Assembly (NCBI GenBank): GCA_015143735.1
Contig: VKHC01000477.1
Coordinates: 1 to 11,731 of the forward strand
Length of the DNA: 11,731 nucleotides
Origin: Synura sp. LO234KE
Lineage: Eukaryota; Sar; Synurophyceae; Synurales; Mallomonadaceae
Reading direction: 5' to 3'
Numbering within the stretch: the first letter of the stretch is position 1; each line of letters starts with the position of its first letter. A program made the position numbers and the translations under genes. The notes beneath the pieces were generated by a model. That model ran no database searches. It saw only the letters and a program-made list of their open reading frames with translations, and had not been told where the DNA came from. Of this stretch, positions 8,426 to 11,731 are shown piece after piece.

Positions 8426-8629
8426 ATGCCGGTCCGGAAGAAGCACCACAACAAGCTGACGGATAAAGGGGTGAAACGCTTTTCGAGGTTAGCGGAGAGC
8501 GAGTACTGTCGGGTATGTCGGACACCACTGCGCGACACTGATGAAGGAAATTATGTGGTTAAATACAAAAGATGTTGTCGTACGTGTCATCCTCAAGCCG
8601 ATCGGGCTAGGAGCAGAGAAAGCAGTTGA
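8426..8629 (+). CDS. Small cysteine-rich open frame, hypothetical
   Basis: This is a 67-codon frame starting with ATG and closed upstream by TAA at 8414-8416. It is strongly basic at the N-terminus (VRKKHHNK) and has a compact cysteine pattern: CRVC near residue 28, then CCRTCH about 20 residues later. This is the layout of a small zinc ribbon. It ends in a basic tail (RARSRESS). I know no family with exactly this pattern. The setting among decayed elements suggests a fragment of a larger protein or chance, and the case for a functional gene is weak. Confidence 0.2.
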   Translation: MPVRKKHHNKLTDKGVKRFSRLAESEYCRVCRTPLRDTDEGNYVVKYKRCCRTCHPQADRARSRESS

Positions 8630-8999
8630 GAAGAGACCTCCACTCATTCGTGGTTTGGCTTCCCTAGAGGAGTTATGGCATATGGTCCTGTGCCTTTCAT
8701 GACGTTCCTTGTCATAGTGCTCCTGAAACTTTGTGAAGAAATAAAATGAGAATCTCCAGTGCCTGAACCGACAAGGCCATTTTAATATCCTTCAGGATGG
8801 GAATCGCGACGCTTTGATCTATCAAAATTTCGAGTCCCTTGTGCCTCTATGCAACGGAAGCCATGGGTGCGTTGTTCCACCGGGACTAGCGGGCAATTCG
8901 CCGGTAAGTAGGACTCTCCAAAACTAGGTGCCTATACTGACTGCCCTGACCGGGATGCATACCGTCAAAGTGTTAACAATGAAGGAGATGAAGAAGATT
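8630..8999. other. No feature seen
   Basis: Both strands were read. There is no long frame, repeat, or RNA gene that I can support between the small cysteine-rich frame and the RNase H remnant. Confidence 0.4.
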
Positions 9000-9576
9000 T
9001 CAAGAAAGGGAGGCCTCATTTGCTCCGGCGGCGAGGATAAGGTTAACAGTATGGAGATATGCCTGAGTCGACATGGGCCTATAGAAAGTTGAGTAGAAGA
9101 GAAATTGGTAGAAAACACGGGGACTGTTATGCACCAGCTTGACTGAGGGTGAGAGTTGTAGCTGACGTACTATTTCATGCAACCAATTCGACACATCGCT
9201 GGAGGGAATTGTCGCTCGGTGAGGCACGAAGGGACTTGACCAGGGCAAAGTCTGAAATGTAAATAACAAATTTTCCATCCTCCGCGGAGGCTCGGAGATC
9301 CCAGAGGAGCGCGGATAGTCCCTATCAGGAAAGCACCTTGAATTTCATCCTTTAAGGGAAATTGTAAAAGAATATTTCTAGATGCTTGTGAAATTAACCC
9401 GGGGATGAGGCTTTGCTCAGAGCACAGATGCAACTTGCCCTCAAAAAGAACTAATCGGCTTCAGCTTGCTCCTTATGCATCAACAAGATCAAGCCTGTGA
9501 GGGGGAACAACGCGCTGGTGACAATACTATAATTAATTCCATTGAACTACTAGTTGGAGGTGATTTGAGCATCAGT
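9000..9576 (-). pseudogene. Decayed RNase H domain of a retrotransposon
   Basis: Read on the minus strand across three frames, pieces of a type-I RNase H fold occur in order. A possible first acidic site is TDA at 9576-9568. The helix with the second acidic residue follows (DEIQGAF, Glu at 9346-9344), then a helix-like SALLWDLRAS after a frameshift. The most telling part is the strand-plus-helix segment FVIYISDFALVKSLRASPSD near 9267-9210, which follows the family pattern IYSDS-x-ALVxxLR with Asp at 9252-9250. After another shift comes EIVRQLQLSPSVKLVHNSPR, where the family has a strand ending in a conserved His-containing turn that is lost here. RNase H degrades the RNA strand of RNA-DNA hybrids during retrotransposition. 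Stops and at least two frameshifts make it dead. The spacing of the first acidic site is longer than usual, so that end is uncertain. Confidence 0.5.
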
Positions 9577-9868
9577 GAGGAAAAGATGTGAATGAATCTC
9601 CACTCGCGGGGGTAGTGATCAATTTTTGAACCTTATGATATCCGTAGTCTTTGGCGACTAGAAAGTCGTCCAGGGCTTCAAACAATCTGATCCTCTATGA
9701 CCCTGTAGTCAACGTCTAAGTCAAGATAGCTGCTGCTAGTAAGAGTGGGAGCCTCAAAATTTTTAAGTAGGCATCCTCGATACGAAGGCCGAGGGGGAAA
9801 CACGTATTCTTATCACAGCCTGTAGTAACTACTGACAACTATTTGATTTTCTGGAAGTTGAATAGAAA
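9577..9868. other. No gene seen
   Basis: No frame, repeat or RNA gene is supported. Composition changes from GC-richer to AT-rich at about 9840. Confidence 0.4.
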
Positions 9869-10063
9869 ATGGTCAAACAATACTTCTATGATGTCAATTC
9901 TTGCGGTTGTTCCTGTGACAAATTCTATCGCTGCATTCATATGCTAAAGTACTCAATATCGAAAATTCGGGGATTCTATAAAGAAAATAGATCAATCTTG
10001 TTTGCGGTGTCTCAGAAAAAAAAATTGATATATAAGTTTGAGGGGCGAAGGATACCGCCGTAA
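9869..10063 (+). CDS. Short AT-rich frame with a SWIM-like zinc motif
   Basis: This is a 64-codon frame beginning with ATG and closed just upstream by TAG at 9863-9865. Residues 12-24 read CGCSCDKFYRCIH, which fits the SWIM zinc-finger pattern CxC...CxH (C12, C14, C22, H24), preceded by the YFYDV strand often found before such fingers. SWIM fingers occur in MULE-type transposases and in some chromatin or ubiquitin-related proteins, where they bind DNA or protein. The rest is lysine-rich and featureless. As it stands it is far too short for such a protein, so it is more likely an exon or a relic than a complete gene. Its low GC sets it apart from the preceding block. Confidence 0.3.
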   Translation: MVKQYFYDVNSCGCSCDKFYRCIHMLKYSISKIRGFYKENRSILFAVSQKKKLIYKFEGRRIPP

Positions 10064-10105
10064 TCCTACTATTGCATACGAATGGTTACCGCAAAAAAAA
10101 AATTA

Positions 10106-10121
10106 GGGCGCTTTCTCGCAC
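10106..10121. repeat. GC-rich 16-mer, copy A
   Basis: GGGCGCTTTCTCGCAC is repeated 59 bases further on with a single change (T to C). It stands out as a GC-rich island in strongly AT-rich surroundings. Confidence 0.6.
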
Positions 10122-10164
10122 TGAAGAAATTGGAAAGTATTTCTTACTAAAGAATTTTAAAATG

Positions 10165-10180
10165 GGGCGCTTTCCCGCAC
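10165..10180. promoter_or_regulatory. GC-rich 16-mer, copy B, with an E2F-type core
   Basis: GGGCGCTTTCCCGCAC contains TTTCCCGC at 10171-10178, an exact match to the E2F/DP consensus TTTSSCGC; copy A has one mismatch to it. A paired GC-rich element in AT-rich DNA looks like a protein-binding site. No start codon of a convincing gene follows nearby, so which gene it would serve is unclear. Confidence 0.25.
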
Positions 10181-10334
10181 ACTTGAACACATCCAGTAAT
10201 AATCACTCCCGATATGGCGCAGTTCCGACCTAGTTGTTCGACTTAGCGACGGTTGTTGTATCGCTTTTCAATATATTTTATACAGCTTTGCAACAACAAG
10301 TAATATGTCACAAATAACGAATTAACGTAGGCCA

Positions 10335-11731
10335 TCAAGTGACAAATACTGCAGCGTTTGACTGGTTCACAGACAGGGCTTGAAAGTCATAAACAAAATC
10401 CTCGAGAAATTCTCTCCTCTTTCCTCCCACTTCACCTAATCCGTAAAAACCAGATTCACCGTCGATGGTAACTACGCCAGGGTCATGAGAAGTGCACGCG
10501 CAAGTGCAGCCAGTGGGACACAACATGTGAAGTCCGAACCATGTCTCCATGTGCCCCCGATGTCCTCCATGGCCACATAACGAACAAACGTATACCACAT
10601 CGCGAACCACCTCCTCGCATATGCAACAAGTGAGAACGACGGGGCGGGAAAAGGAGGGCACCATCGCAGTTGCTGAGGTCAGCAACTCGTCCGTAGGAAT
10701 GTTTCCAAGTTTACTTTGAGTAGATGTAGAGCTCAATTCTGTTTTCCCTCCTACTTCCCTTTTCATTTCTACGTTTGGTGACAAGGACATGATGTGCTCA
10801 AAGTCCGACTTTACTTCACTGGACCTCACCTCACTTACGAATTTCAAAACCTAAATCAAAGTTTAAAAAGCAATATTTAGGTAAGACAAGGGCGTGGAAC
10901 AGGAGTTATTACCTCTGTTGCCGTGACATCTAATTGCCAACTGCGCAAGATTCGGACGCAGTTAATTAGAGTAACGTCGAAGAACCAAACATCAACATAA
11001 TACGGGTCTACTAAGGTGCCCTCGCTCCAGTGGCTTGATTCAAGTCCCCGGTCCCGCTTATCGAGAGATTTATCGTCCCCACCAGTAATTTCCTCTGACA
11101 CAATTGTCCGTTTACTGACACTCCTTCTGAGCATCGCTGCGAAAGATGCGGGACCGTCATATATCGCGCCTGGTGTGCTGCTGCCGTGAATCCACGACGC
11201 AAGGGACGAGGAGCCGCCGCACAGACAGATCAGAACCGCCGAGTGAATTACATCCGATTGTACATAGTAATGGAGCAACAACTGTAACAAAAAAGCTCGT
11301 CCGAAAGGGTGGTGCGTCCACCCCAAAATATTAGGATCGGAACCAGAGACTGATATTCCTCCGTGATTTGTACTCGTCGCCACACCTAACTCACGGTCAC
11401 GATCGAGGTCGGTCCTTGTCATGTCAAGCCGTGAAGCCGTTTCGCCCATGTACTCGAATGAGATCGCCAACAAATCCCACTGCAACGACCAAGCGGTCAG
11501 ACCCAATTCCCTCGTCACGACACTGTGGTATCGACAGATTCTTGATCTTAAAGCAGATTGCTGAGCAGAGTAACCCATGGGCCTTTCCATTGACTCCGGG
11601 GCACGATCTAAAGCATAATCCACTGCACTACCACCGCCGACACGCGACAAAGACAAAAGAAAATCTTCCTTCTTGGATAACTCGTACTGTTGTTCGAACA
11701 GCACCAGGTACAGGTCTTTGTAGTAGCTACC
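10335..11731 (-). CDS. WDR59: WDR59-like GATOR2/SEA complex subunit, C-terminal part
   Basis: WDR59 (yeast Sea3/Mtc5 family) is a subunit of GATOR2, which signals amino-acid sufficiency to TORC1 at the lysosome or vacuole. Exons are 11731-10913 (273 codons, open at the window edge) and 10850-10335 (171 codons plus TGA), joined in phase 0. The upstream exon holds a helical region with the segment ICRYHSVVTRELG (about 11539-11501) and the conserved HPFGR-type segment HHPFGRAFLLQLLLHYY (11314-11264). The splice joins ...VTATE to VLKFVSE, matching the family's ExLKF junction. The C-terminal RING-like zinc domain follows: CCIC, CSLC, GHGGHRGHM, CPTGCTCAC (10628-10494). An extra tail of about 52 residues follows the zinc domain, where relatives I know end soon after it. 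The WD40 propeller and RWD domain expected at the N-terminus lie beyond 11731. WDR24 and MIOS carry related zinc ends, but the CPTGCxCxC form favours WDR59. Confidence 0.85.
10494..10628 (-). other. C-terminal RING-like zinc domain of the WDR59-like protein
   Basis: The ligands visible in order are C-x1-C (CIC), CxxC (CSLC), the GHGGHRGHM histidine cluster and CPTGCTCAC. This cross-braced zinc unit is the hallmark of GATOR2 WD proteins and is used for complex assembly rather than classical ubiquitin transfer. All expected ligands are present, so the domain looks intact. Confidence 0.85.
10851..10912 (-). other. 62-base phase-0 intron in the WDR59-like gene
   Basis: On the minus strand the upstream exon ends GAG and the intron starts GTAATA (10912-10907). 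The intron ends TTTGATTTAG (10860-10851) before GTT TTG AAA. Removing it restores one frame and the family sequence LKFV across the junction. Without removal the upstream frame ends in TAA within the intron. A1-5T-rich tract near the 3' end is present; the branch site is not obvious. Confidence 0.8.

Larger units (their letters stand above)
10064..10334. other. AT-rich 3' flank of the WDR59-like gene
   Basis: No gene is found. The stretch carries an A9-10 run (about 10093-10102), the two near-identical GC-rich 16-mers at 10106 and 10165, and T/A-rich sequence next to the WDR59-like stop codon. On the minus strand there is no AATAAA within 100 bases of the stop; the TATAAAATATATT opposite about 10271-10283 is the nearest AT-rich candidate. 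Confidence 0.4.

Noticed and set aside
11146-11334. 62-codon plus-strand frame within the WDR59-like gene
   Set aside because: Antisense shadow of the conserved coding exon.
1-11731. CRISPR array, bacterial operon or phage genes
   Set aside because: No spaced short repeats, no ribosome-binding-site-led gene series, and the two real genes are eukaryotic.

Overview
This is eukaryotic nuclear DNA. The strongest evidence is a gene on the minus strand at the right end (10335-11731, running off the window) that encodes the C-terminal part of a WDR59-type subunit of the GATOR2/SEA complex, a regulator of TORC1. Its two reading-frame segments join exactly across a 62-base GT-AG intron (10851-10912). 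Near the left end is a small, apparently intronless plus-strand gene (454-846) for a protein with two CCCH zinc fingers, a fold typical of eukaryotic RNA-binding proteins. I cannot name the species. Short introns and compact genes beside a large block of decayed retroelements would fit several algal, fungal or protist lineages.

Layout. 1-453: possible tail of an upstream gene, then the leader of the CCCH gene. 454-846: CCCH gene. 847-1272: AT-rich 3' flank with a small perfect hairpin and an AATAAA signal. 1273-1365: two adjacent hairpins where the base composition changes. 1366-6880: a GC-richer block with no intact gene. It holds coding-like but broken plus-strand frames, a perfect 981-base tandem duplication (2225-4192), and on the minus strand a clearly recognisable but wrecked reverse transcriptase (about 4660-5586). 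6880-7160: an AT-rich stretch with a short coding-like frame. 7160-9840: a second GC-richer block with a decayed RNase H domain on the minus strand (about 9000-9576). 9840-10334: AT-rich again, with a short frame carrying a SWIM-like CxC...CxH motif and a pair of near-identical 16-base GC-rich repeats. 10335-11731: the WDR59-like gene.

Overall picture (inference): two ordinary cellular genes flank roughly 8.5 kb of mostly dead mobile-element DNA. The RNase H remnant lies on the 5' side of the reverse transcriptase remnant on the same strand, the opposite of the usual LINE order, so they probably come from at least two insertions. I see no evidence of a new multi-gene system. The least explained items are the exact tandem duplication, the nested hairpin at 1273-1328, the alternating composition, and the twin repeats beyond the WDR59 stop codon.
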